Position numbers and translations under genes: made by a program. DNA of 25,445 nucleotides from the NCBI GenBank assembly GCA_934394985.1, contig CAKRRF010000034.1, positions 1-25,445 on the forward strand, in the 5' to 3' direction. This DNA comes from an uncultured Marvinbryantia sp. (GTDB lineage Bacteria > Bacillota > Clostridia > Lachnospirales > Lachnospiraceae). Position 1 is the stretch's first letter, and each line of letters starts with the position of its first letter. The notes below the pieces were generated by a model, which worked only from the letters and a program-made list of their open reading frames with translations, was not told the origin of the DNA and searched no databases. Shown here in pieces: positions 15,746 through 22,678 of the stretch.

Positions 15746-17014
15746 ATGAATAAGATATATACCAAAGTAACGGATCAGATGAAGTTTTGGGAAAATCAGG
15801 ATCCGGTAGCTTTGGCTGAAAAGTACGGAACCCCATTGTATGTAACAAATGAAAGAATACTGAGACAGCGCTGCAGAGATTTGAAAAGTCTGGTGACTTA
15901 TCCGAAATTTGTAGTAGATTATTCTGCAAAGGCAAACTGCGGACTGGCATTTCTGCAGGTAATTCGTTCAGAAGGCCTGGAAGCAGATGCGATGTCTCCA
16001 GGTGAAATCTATATGGAAAAGAAAGCAGGATTCCGTGCAGATCAGATCTTCTACATTTGCAATAATGTATCAGCAGAAGAAATGGAATATGCAGTGAAAG
16101 AAGGCGTTATGGTCAGTGTGGATTCCTTAAGTCAGTTGGAGCAGTTTGGACAGATTGCGCCGGGACATGAGGTAGCAGTTCGTTTCAATCCTGGTGTCGG
16201 TGCCGGTCATCATGAAAAAGTAGTGACCGCGGGAAAAAAGACGAAATTCGGCATTGAACCAAAATACATTCCACAGGTAAAAGAACTTCTTGAAAAATAT
16301 GATTTGAAACTGGCTGGTATCAATCAGCACATTGGGTCTCTGTTTATGACAGGGGAAGCATTTGTAGCCAGCATTGGGGCTTTATTTGAAATAGCAAAGC
16401 AGTTTAAGGGACTCCGTTTTGTAGATATGGGAGGCGGCTTTGGTATTCCTTATAAGAAAGAATTCGATGAGGCGCCGTTGGATCTGAAAGAACTGGGACA
16501 GGCTATCGATGCGGCACTGTATAAGTTTGCAGAGGAATATGGTGAGCAGATCACTCTGCGTATTGAACCGGGGCGTTATATTTCGGCTGAAAGCAACGTG
16601 ATTCTGTCTACGGTTCATTCGGTAAAACATAATCATGAGAAAAAGTTTGTCGGCTGTGACTGTGGATTCAATGTACTTCAAAGACCAATCATGTATGATT
16701 CATATCATGGTGTAGAAATATATCGCGGAACAGAAGATGCAGCAGAACAGATGGAAACGGTGACGATTGTGGGAAATATCTGCGAAAGCGGAGACATTCT
16801 GGCAAAGGATCGGGAGCTTCCGGAGATCAAAAAAGGAGATATTCTCGGAATTCTGGATGCAGGAGCTTATGGATTTACTATGGCATCCAATTATAACAAC
16901 CGTCTTCGTCCGGCAGAGATTATGATTCGGGAAAACGGACAGGTTGTGCTGACAAGAGAGCGAGAAGTGCTGGAGGATCTCATGAGACATGTGATTCCTC
17001 TGGAAGAAGTATAA
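15746..17014 (+). CDS. lysA: Diaminopimelate decarboxylase LysA
   Basis: PLP enzyme that decarboxylates meso-diaminopimelate to L-lysine, the last step of lysine synthesis. The protein has 422 residues. The PLP lysine is Lys62 in DYSAKANC. The fold-III barrel motifs include RFNPGVGAGHH, NQHIGSLF and the phosphate-binding DMGGGFGIPY and RIEPGRYIS. The active-site Cys346 lies in NICESGDIL, with the usual GAYGFTMASNYN downstream. AAGGAGG at 15730-15736 is nine bases before the ATG. The divergent LysR-type gene is the likely regulator. The next gene starts 22 bases after the stop, so they are probably co-transcribed. Confidence 0.94.
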   Translation: MNKIYTKVTDQMKFWENQDPVALAEKYGTPLYVTNERILRQRCRDLKSLVTYPKFVVDYSAKANCGLAFLQVIRSEGLEADAMSPGEIYMEKKAGFRADQIFYICNNVSAEEMEYAVKEGVMVSVDSLSQLEQFGQIAPGHEVAVRFNPGVGAGHHEKVVTAGKKTKFGIEPKYIPQVKELLEKYDLKLAGINQHIGSLFMTGEAFVASIGALFEIAKQFKGLRFVDMGGGFGIPYKKEFDEAPLDLKELGQAIDAALYKFAEEYGEQITLRIEPGRYISAESNVILSTVHSVKHNHEKKFVGCDCGFNVLQRPIMYDSYHGVEIYRGTEDAAEQMETVTIVGNICESGDILAKDRELPEIKKGDILGILDAGAYGFTMASNYNNRLRPAEIMIRENGQVVLTREREVLEDLMRHVIPLEEV

Positions 17015-17036
17015 TATAAACATAGGGGAATGAGAA

Positions 17037-17579
17037 ATGAAATGGATGTTTGCATCAGATATACACGGATCCGCATATTATTGTGAAAAAATGTTGGAGT
17101 GCTATCAGAGAGAAGCAGCAGAACGTTTGTGGATCCTGGGAGATATTTTGTATCATGGCCCGAGAAATGATCTGCCAAGGGAATATGCACCGAAGAAAGT
17201 GATTGTCATGCTAAATGAGATCAAAGAAGAGATCTGCGCTGTGCGCGGAAACTGTGATACAGAAGTAGATCAGATGGTATTGGAGTTCCCGATCCTGGCA
17301 GACTACAGTCTGCTGGCAGTGGATGGACTGAAGCTGTATGCTACGCATGGACATGTATACAATGAGCAGCATATGCCACCGCTGATGCGGGGAGATATTC
17401 TGATTCATGGTCATACTCATATTTATGAGGCAAAGCAGACTGGAGACCATGTGATTTTAAATCCGGGTTCGGTATCCATTCCGAAGGGCGGTAATCCGCC
17501 AACTTATGCTATTTTGGAAGATAAAGTATTCTCGGTGAAAGATCTGGATGGCCAGGTGCTGAAAAGTATAGAGCTTTAA
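17037..17579 (+). CDS. yfcE: YfcE-type metallophosphoesterase
   Basis: A 180-residue calcineurin-like phosphoesterase of the YfcE/MJ0936 group. All metal-binding motifs are present: SDIHG (Asp8, His10), LGDILYHGPRN (Asp36), RGNCD (Asn72), THGH and GHTH, ending with the typical LNPGSVSIPKGG. Members hydrolyse phosphodiesters with Mn or similar metals, but the natural substrate is unknown. It follows lysA closely, with GGGGA as ribosome site, and ends at a strong bidirectional hairpin. The link to lysine synthesis is probably only shared transcription. Confidence 0.9.
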   Translation: MKWMFASDIHGSAYYCEKMLECYQREAAERLWILGDILYHGPRNDLPREYAPKKVIVMLNEIKEEICAVRGNCDTEVDQMVLEFPILADYSLLAVDGLKLYATHGHVYNEQHMPPLMRGDILIHGHTHIYEAKQTGDHVILNPGSVSIPKGGNPPTYAILEDKVFSVKDLDGQVLKSIEL

Positions 17580-17597
17580 TTTATCAGATATTAGCAG

Positions 17598-17653
17598 AAA
17601 AGGGAGTAACGTTTCATAGCTGGTTTATCAGTGATGAAGCGATACTCCCTTTT
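17598..17653 (+). terminator. Long bidirectional terminator hairpin
   Basis: AAAAGGGAGTA (17598-17608) pairs with TACTCCCTTTT (17643-17653), and the stem continues inward with CGTTTCAT against ATGAAGCG after one A-A mismatch. It serves the yfcE gene on the plus strand and the lipoprotein gene converging on the minus strand. Confidence 0.85.
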
Positions 17654-17660
17654 GATGTGG

Positions 17661-18323
17661 CTATTCGTGATTGATACCTGTGCAGTAATGAGTATTGTAT
17701 TCCACGCCCTTCTGATACGTGTTGCCGCAAAGCGGGCAGGTAATATAATCGGATGAACCGGACGTTTCCGCATTGATATGGGCATTATAACTTCCATCGG
17801 AGATGGTATACCACTGACTGCAATACGGGCACTGTGCAGAGTCACTGCCAGAAGAAGGTGCTTCTGTGGATGGAGTGGTCTGTGCACTGGAGGAGGCCAT
17901 ATACTCTGCCCATGCCTTTTCCTGAGCAACATGATTTGCGTAGATGGTACTGCCCTGTCCGTCAGATGCAAGAGAAATCTGCTGATAGCAGTATGGACAC
18001 ATCTGGGTGCCTGCAGAAGAAGAGGCATTTGTCTGCGTCTTCTTTTCGGAGGTTTTGGTTTTATTGGTTTCGTTTATCTTAGATGGTTTTACCGTTGTCT
18101 TATCGGTGGAAGAAGTATCCTTCTTGTTATCGGAAGCAGCAGTCTTTTTTTCTGTAGCTTTCTGAGTCTCAGACTGCTTCTGTGTTTCTTTTTCGGTCTG
18201 TTTTTCAGTCTCACTGATGGTTTCGCTTTCGGACTCGGTTTCTGCTATTTTGGAACGGCAGCCGCTAAATGAAAACATCATAGAAAAAGCAAGTATGTAA
18301 AGTAAAAAAGCTTTTTTCTTCAT
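17661..18323 (-). CDS. Lipoprotein with three zinc-knuckle-like CPxC...H modules
   Basis: A 220-residue surface lipoprotein of no family I recognise. The signal peptide has a Lys-rich start and a hydrophobic core, and ends at FSGC, with Cys22 the likely lipid-anchored residue. Next comes a ~75-residue Ser/Thr/Glu/Lys-rich spacer (ETESESETISETEKQTEKET). Three modules follow: CPYC...YANH, CPYC...YNAH and CPLC...YNTHYC. Each has a CPxC knuckle and a later His, as in zinc fingers, which is unusual outside the cell. The start is the ATG at 18323, with AAGGAG nine bases upstream. Two earlier in-frame starts (18332 and 18329) are too close to that site. Function unknown. Confidence 0.85.
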   Translation of the reverse strand: MKKKAFLLYILAFSMMFSFSGCRSKIAETESESETISETEKQTEKETQKQSETQKATEKKTAASDNKKDTSSTDKTTVKPSKINETNKTKTSEKKTQTNASSSAGTQMCPYCYQQISLASDGQGSTIYANHVAQEKAWAEYMASSSAQTTPSTEAPSSGSDSAQCPYCSQWYTISDGSYNAHINAETSGSSDYITCPLCGNTYQKGVEYNTHYCTGINHE

Positions 18324-18364
18324 ATTCATCAACTCCTTGCATATGAGATTTCTTGTGTAAATTC

Positions 18365-18393
18365 ATTCTAACATTTTGCAGAAAGCAGGTCAA
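18365..18393 (-). promoter_or_regulatory. Minus-strand sigma-A promoter for the lipoprotein gene
   Basis: On the minus strand, TTGACC (18393-18388), a 17-base spacer and TAGAAT (18370-18365). The predicted start is about 35-40 bases before the lipoprotein ATG. It lies between the two divergent starts, which argues against the longer reading of the plus-strand gene that would begin at 18376. Confidence 0.65.
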
Positions 18394-18432
18394 CGGAAGA
18401 ATGCAATCTTTGAGGGTGGAGTGATTGACGAA

Positions 18433-19236
18433 ATGAAAAAATTACAGTACACTAAAACTAATGCTCTTTTAGAAAAAAGCATACCCGATTACAGATCGGT
18501 CAAAAAAATAAAGAGAAAAGGACGGCCAAAGGAAACGGCTGACAGAGAATTTGATATGAGACGAGAAGTATTAACAGAAGATCTGAAAAAACTATATACG
18601 GTAAATGATATGGTAAAAACAGACTGTGGAGGCTGCACGGGCTGCTCTCAGTGTTGCAGTGGAATGGGTGAGTCTATCGTACTGGATCCTTATGACAGTT
18701 ATTGTCTGTCAGCAGGTCTTGGAATTGCATTTCCGGATCTGGTTGGAAGATTTGTGGAGTGGAATCTGGTAGACGCAGTCGTACTGCCGAATCTTATGAT
18801 GCAGGGAAAAGAGGAAAAATGTGCTTTTCTTGCTGAGAACGGCCGGTGTTGTATTCATGATTTCCGTCCAGGAATCTGCCGTATGTTTCCACTAGGAAGA
18901 TATTATGAAGAGGATGGCAGCTTCCGTTATTTTCTTCAGAGCCGGGAATGTCCAAAAGAAAATAAAACGAAAATCAAGATAAGCAAATGGCTGGGCATAC
19001 CGAACCTGAAAAGATATGAAGATTATATCATGAAATGGCATGGACTTTTGGAAGAGGTAAGAGAACTGACACAGCAGGCAAAAGATGAACAGCTGACGAA
19101 AGAACTGACAGTTTATTTACTGAATACCTGTTATCTGACGCCCTATCATGAAAATACAGACTTTTACGATCAGTTCGAAGAACGGTATCACAGAATGAAA
19201 AAACTTCTTCAGGTGCTCAGTCAAAAAAGTGAATAA
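18433..19236 (+). CDS. YkgJ-family cysteine cluster protein
   Basis: A 267-residue protein with the YkgJ (PF03692) cysteine pattern: DCGGCTGCSQCC at about residue 61, then KCAFLAENGRCCIHD and RPGICRMFPLG, then SRECP. These cysteines are thought to bind zinc or an Fe-S cluster, and the biochemical role is unknown. The N-terminal ~55 residues are basic and polar. The C-terminal ~75 residues are predicted helical. The ATG at 18433 follows GAGGGTGG; an upstream in-frame start at 18376 would overlap the divergent promoter. It appears to be a single gene ended by a GC-rich hairpin. Confidence 0.87.
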   Translation: MKKLQYTKTNALLEKSIPDYRSVKKIKRKGRPKETADREFDMRREVLTEDLKKLYTVNDMVKTDCGGCTGCSQCCSGMGESIVLDPYDSYCLSAGLGIAFPDLVGRFVEWNLVDAVVLPNLMMQGKEEKCAFLAENGRCCIHDFRPGICRMFPLGRYYEEDGSFRYFLQSRECPKENKTKIKISKWLGIPNLKRYEDYIMKWHGLLEEVRELTQQAKDEQLTKELTVYLLNTCYLTPYHENTDFYDQFEERYHRMKKLLQVLSQKSE

Positions 19237-19240
19237 TCAA

Positions 19241-19281
19241 AAGCCCTGCAAATACGGTGATTTTCCGTACCTGCAGGGCTT
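19241..19281 (+). terminator. Strong hairpin without T-run after the YkgJ-type gene
   Basis: AAGCCCTGCA (19241-19250) pairs perfectly with TGCAGGGCTT (19272-19281), and after a 2x2 internal loop TACGG pairs with CCGTA. The following sequence, GTAAGGGG, has no T-run, so it may stop or protect the transcript by other means. The rest of the 245-base gap up to 19481 holds only the next promoter and leader hairpin. Confidence 0.55.
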
Positions 19282-19373
19282 GTAAGGGGAGGATAAGTAT
19301 TATAAAATTTATCTTTGGTATGTTCTTAGTATAGCCACACGATGAAAGTTTATGCAGTTTCCGGTAAAATAGT

Positions 19374-19402
19374 TTGAAAAAATAGAAGAAGTGTTATATA
19401 CT
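19374..19402 (+). promoter_or_regulatory. Sigma-A promoter for the SEC-C / YdcF pair
   Basis: TTGAAA (19374-19379), a 17-base spacer and TATACT (19397-19402). The transcript would begin near 19409, right at the base of a hairpin formed by AAACGGG (19410-19416) and CCCGTTT (19443-19449). Confidence 0.7.
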
Positions 19403-19481
19403 ATGATTTAAACGGGCGAAGTACGCATATTTGATAAAAGCCCCCGTTTCAATATTTACAGGAAAAAAGGATGGTTAAAAC

Positions 19482-19982
19482 ATGAGTTTATTACAGGATT
19501 GGAGAGACGTGGCGTACTCTCAGCAGACAGATAAAAGACAGCTCCAGAAGTTCTGGACAGAATATTTCATGATTGAAAAAGGCATTTATGAAAAATTGCT
19601 GGCAAATCCTGATGAGGAAGTCAAAGGTACAGTAAAGGAACTGGCTGATAAATATGGCATCTCTGTTATGACAATGGTTGGTTTTCTGGATGGCATCGAT
19701 GACAGCTTGAAGATTAAGAACAATATCGAAGAGATGACAGAAGACAGTGTAGTAAGTCTTGCGTTTGATAAAGAGCTTCTTTACAAGAACATGGTAGATG
19801 CCAAGGCAGACTGGCTGTATGGACTTCCGGCATGGCAGCAGATTTTCTCTGAAGAAAAATTAAAAGAACTGTACAGAGAAGCGAAAAAAGCCAATACTAT
19901 CGTAAAGGGACCAAAGATCGGAAGAAATGATCCGTGTCCATGCGGAAGCGGCAAAAAATATAAAAAATGCTGCGGAAGATAA
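19482..19982 (+). CDS. SEC-C motif protein
   Basis: A 166-residue soluble protein ending in a complete SEC-C zinc motif ([19 protein letters not shown], residues 147-165; Cys152, Cys154, Cys163, Cys164). This is the same small zinc domain found at the SecA C-terminus and in many otherwise unrelated proteins. The first ~140 residues are helical with a possible helix-turn-helix-like stretch ([20 protein letters not shown]). The AAAGGA ribosome site fits the ATG. Its stop overlaps the next start (TAATG), so the two proteins are made together. No specific role can be assigned. Confidence 0.88.
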   Translation: MSLLQDWRDVAYSQQTDKRQLQKFWTEYFMIEKGIYEKLLANPDEEVKGTVKELADKYGISVMTMVGFLDGIDDSLKIKNNIEEMTEDSVVSLAFDKELLYKNMVDAKADWLYGLPAWQQIFSEEKLKELYREAKKANTIVKGPKIGRNDPCPCGSGKKYKKCCGR

Positions 19983-20755
19983 TGAGCAGTATATTATTTG
20001 CAGCAGGCAGTATTTGCCTGCTGTATTTTCTGTTATTAGCAATAAAGCATGTAGACTTCTGTATGATTTGGCTGCTTGGAGCGGTCGTTTTCTGCGGATG
20101 GGGAGTGTATCTCAGATATCGGATGCTGCATCCGGAAGGATGGGCGATTCCTCTGGCGCTGTTGATAATACTGGCAGGTGCGCTGATCGCAGGTGCAGTG
20201 TCATTTGTAGTGACGGAAGGGAAGATGATTGCAGCCATGTATTCCGAATCAGAGGAGGAACTGGATTATCTGATTGTGCTGGGAGCGCAGGTAAAAAAGA
20301 CGGTTCCGAGCAAGGCACTTCGATTGCGTCTGGATAAGGCGTGTGAGTATCTGAAGGAACATCCGCATACACAGGCTGTACTTTCCGGCGGTCAGGGGGC
20401 TGGTGAAGAGATCACAGAGGCAGCCTGTATGTATCGATATCTGACAGAGGCAGGTATCCCAGAAGAGCGGCTGATGCAGGAAACGCGTTCCACTACGACC
20501 AGAGAAAATCTGTTGTACAGTGCGCAGGTGCTTGCAGACAGCAGGAAAACACAGGACGCAGCATCGGTATGGGACTGTAGTGTCGGACTGGTGTCTAATA
20601 ATTTTCATATCTATCGGGCTGTGAAGCTGGCAGAAAAGGTAGGGTATCGAAAAGTATGTGGAATTGCGGCGCCTTCTGACTGGAAGTTTCAGATTCATTA
20701 TATGGTGAGAGAATATTTTGCAGTATTAAAGGCAAAAATCAGGGGAGATATCTGA
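19982..20755 (+). CDS. YdcF/DUF218-family membrane protein
   Basis: A 257-residue protein with two or three N-terminal membrane segments (ILFAAGSICLLYFLLLAI; IWLLGAVVFCGWGVYL; LALLIILAGALIAGAVSF). A DUF218 domain follows from about residue 92 (LDYLIVLGAQVKKTVPSKAL; AVLSGGQGAGEEITEA; STTTRENLLYSA; LVSNNFHIYRAV). Family members such as YdcF and SanA are tied to envelope functions, but the reaction is not established. The start chosen is the ATG at 19982, which overlaps the SEC-C stop as TAATG. An in-frame ATG at 19967 would lie inside that gene with no ribosome site. Its last codons form the left arm of the terminator. Confidence 0.9.
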   Translation: MSSILFAAGSICLLYFLLLAIKHVDFCMIWLLGAVVFCGWGVYLRYRMLHPEGWAIPLALLIILAGALIAGAVSFVVTEGKMIAAMYSESEEELDYLIVLGAQVKKTVPSKALRLRLDKACEYLKEHPHTQAVLSGGQGAGEEITEAACMYRYLTEAGIPEERLMQETRSTTTRENLLYSAQVLADSRKTQDAASVWDCSVGLVSNNFHIYRAVKLAEKVGYRKVCGIAAPSDWKFQIHYMVREYFAVLKAKIRGDI

Positions 20756-20780
20756 TGTGAGATATCTCCCCTGATTTTTT
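20734..20780 (+). terminator. Terminator overlapping the YdcF stop codon
   Basis: A 19-bp perfect stem pairs 20734-20752 with 20761-20779, and T-runs arise on both strands. The stop codon TGA (20753-20755) sits in the loop, so the final codons of the gene form the left arm. It also serves the convergent secreted-protein gene. Confidence 0.9.
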
Positions 20781-20792
20781 CATGCCAGAATA

Positions 20793-22028
20793 TTATTCCA
20801 GTGTCTTTGGTGTATAAGATACTTCGATAGAAGTAACGGCATCTTTTTCTGTGTTGACAATGATTTCAACTTTATCCAGACTGCTGTCAGATCCTGTGAT
20901 CGTATAGTAGTGGAAGGTGTCGCTGCTGTCATCCAGTTCGTATGTTTCGCCATCCAGGGCAGAAACCACTTCTTTTTCTGTCAGTCCAAGGGTAAGACCC
21001 TTCTGAACAGTAACAGGAAGGTTTGTGCTGTTTACATCTCCTTCGACATCTGTTACGAAGCAGTTTTCCACAACAGTGGCATTGGCATTGTAATTGCGTA
21101 CGATGGTATGATAGTTCTGGTTATCCTTACTCATGTAGATCCAGTCATATCCTTTTCCGGCAATCACAGATGCAGATTTGTCTTTGTCGATTGTCCAGCC
21201 ATTGTTTAAAAATTCGGAAACAGGAGCAGGAAGCTGATACAGGTCGCCTGCATAGTCTACGATAAAGGAGGTGAGATCATCCCCAAGCGCTGTCGGAGCT
21301 TTATACGCGAGTACTTCAGGAGTTGGCTCATTGCTGACATCTGCAGCTGCAGCGTCATTTGCCTCATCATCAGCTACCATGTTGCGGATCTCGATCTCAT
21401 TTAACAGGCCGGTCTCAGAGTCCAGGTACAGATCTACATCCTGATAATAATCCTTTTCGTAAGTAACTTTTGTATACAGATCACCTTCATAAGTATCGCT
21501 TGGAGTGCCATAGGCAGCAGTGATATCATCCAGCGTAGATACTCCATACTGAATGCCTCCCGGAAGTTCAATAGTCACATCTGTGACGTCGGCCATCTGG
21601 AAAGAGTCAATGGAAATACCGGCAATGGCGCACTGGGTAACCGGCACAGTATTGATGCCGAGATTTGTAACAGTTGCATAAACCTCCAGATCGCCAAGCG
21701 AGAACCGTTCGGACGGAGAATAGCTGTTCGGCTGGATCTCCATGGTCTCATCATTCTTGTATGTCCATCCCAGGGCAAGAAATTCGTCGTAAGACATCGG
21801 GAAGGTATAAATGTCAGAATTAATTTTCATCTGAAAGCTATAAAGATCATCGGATAATTCAGCATCATCATGGTCAGGTGTCTCAGATTCAGCTTCTGAT
21901 GTATCCGTTGTGTCAGTTGTGAATTCTGTTTCAGCGCCGGTATCAGCTTCGGTGGCCAATACGGTAAAAGATAAAACAGCAGAACCGCATATGGCTGCAA
22001 GCAGACATGTTACAAATTTTTTCTTCAT
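20793..22028 (-). CDS. Secreted protein with an internal tandem duplication
   Basis: A 411-residue exported protein of no family I recognise. The signal peptide ends near VLA/TE (residue 25), with no lipobox. An acidic Thr/Ser/Glu-rich linker follows (about 26-58). Then come two related ~158-residue domains, residues 59-216 and 248-405: LSDDLYSF/LGDDLTSF, DEFLALGWTY/SEFLNNGWTI, and Cys133 matching Cys323. Both end in a strand pair like LLNEIEIRN/VTSIEVSYT. An Ala/Asp-rich linker joins them. AGGAGG lies five bases before the ATG. It stands alone between two convergent or divergent units. The repeat domain may bind a surface or extracellular ligand, but this is a guess. Confidence 0.88.
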   Translation of the reverse strand: MKKKFVTCLLAAICGSAVLSFTVLATEADTGAETEFTTDTTDTSEAESETPDHDDAELSDDLYSFQMKINSDIYTFPMSYDEFLALGWTYKNDETMEIQPNSYSPSERFSLGDLEVYATVTNLGINTVPVTQCAIAGISIDSFQMADVTDVTIELPGGIQYGVSTLDDITAAYGTPSDTYEGDLYTKVTYEKDYYQDVDLYLDSETGLLNEIEIRNMVADDEANDAAAADVSNEPTPEVLAYKAPTALGDDLTSFIVDYAGDLYQLPAPVSEFLNNGWTIDKDKSASVIAGKGYDWIYMSKDNQNYHTIVRNYNANATVVENCFVTDVEGDVNSTNLPVTVQKGLTLGLTEKEVVSALDGETYELDDSSDTFHYYTITGSDSSLDKVEIIVNTEKDAVTSIEVSYTPKTLE

Positions 22029-22099
22029 GTTATCCTCCTAAATACAAAAAAAGTTTTCTTATAAAGTAACATAGCATAGAAAGAAGAAAAAATCTATTC

Positions 22100-22128
22100 T
22101 TGACAAACAAAACAGAAAGGGATATGAT
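22100..22128 (+). promoter_or_regulatory. Sigma-A promoter of the thrS T-box operon
   Basis: A perfect TTGACA (22100-22105), a 17-base spacer and TATGAT (22123-22128), with the transcript start near 22135, just before the T-box leader. Confidence 0.8.
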
Positions 22129-22134
22129 CGAGAA

Positions 22135-22404
22135 AGATAAAACGTTGAAGAGAAGAGTAGGATGTGGAATCTCCCAGAGAGGAATACAGTTTTGGTGAGA
22201 GTATTTTGATGAGGAAGCATTTGAAGACCAGCTCTGAGTGGCTCTAATCCAGCCCGGTGATTCCGTTATCATCTAATGAAGTGGCTTTTTCAGATCAGAT
22301 GTCAGACAGGTTATCTGTGGATCTGCATGAGAGAAGGCAAGCAGGGTGGAACCGCGAGTATATCGTCCCTTACAGTATACAAAGAACTGTATGGGGCGTT
22401 TTTT
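22135..22404 (+). promoter_or_regulatory. T-box leader with threonine specifier (ACC)
   Basis: A tRNA-sensing leader that fills most of the 443-base gap before the next gene. The T-box sequence AGGGTGGAACCGCG is at 22343-22356. The terminator stem pairs 22364-22376 with 22386-22398, followed by TTTTTT. Its left arm, CGTCCCT, can instead pair with the T-box to form the antiterminator. Stem I contains the GA-type AGTA motif near 22166. The likely specifier ACC (Thr) is at 22227-22229 in the context GAAG-ACC-AGC. A stem III (CAGATC/GATCTG, 22291-22325) precedes the T-box. Uncharged tRNA-Thr should favour read-through into the mini-protein gene and thrS. Confidence 0.93.
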
Positions 22405-22471
22405 GATATACGGATCAGATCGCCTCCGGCAGTTCAGGACAATGACATTTTTAAAATGAAAGGAGAGCATC

Positions 22472-22675
22472 ATGTTAGAAAAAGTAAAAGAATTTTTACA
22501 TCAGGACTGGACTATGACAGAAAAGACATTGCTGATCGCAGATCTGCTTCTTGCAGGTGTCCTGATCGGCTGGCTGACAGCTCCGTTTAAAGGCGGATTG
22601 TTCAGCAACAATGTACTGGGATCAAACAATGAAAATTATTATGACGAAGATGAATTTGAGGACGAGGAGGACTAA
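22472..22675 (+). CDS. Small single-TM protein with acidic tail, upstream of thrS
   Basis: A 67-residue protein of no known family. It has a short amphipathic N-terminus (MLEKVKEFLHQDW) and one membrane segment at about residues 18-38 (TLLIADLLLAGVLIGWL). The tail is polar and then very acidic, ending YYDEDEFEDEED. AGGAG at 22461-22465 is six bases before the ATG. It lies after the T-box terminator, so it is under threonyl-tRNA control together with thrS, which begins three bases after its stop. Its last codons (GAG GAG) also form the thrS ribosome site. The function is unknown. Confidence 0.8.
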   Translation: MLEKVKEFLHQDWTMTEKTLLIADLLLAGVLIGWLTAPFKGGLFSNNVLGSNNENYYDEDEFEDEED

Positions 22676-22678
22676 GAG

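Noticed and set aside
17778..18272. 164-codon hydrophobic plus-strand ORF opposite the lipoprotein gene
   Set aside because: The apparent membrane character comes from the complement of Lys/Glu/Ser codons in the lipoprotein stalk; the minus-strand gene has a signal peptide, lipobox, ribosome site and promoter.
19927..20337. 136-codon plus-strand ORF across the SEC-C and YdcF genes
   Set aside because: It overlaps two well-supported genes in a different frame and has no family features.
22276..22590. 104-codon plus-strand ORF inside the T-box leader
   Set aside because: It spans the T-box and the terminator, which explain the sequence, and it overlaps the mini-protein gene in another frame.
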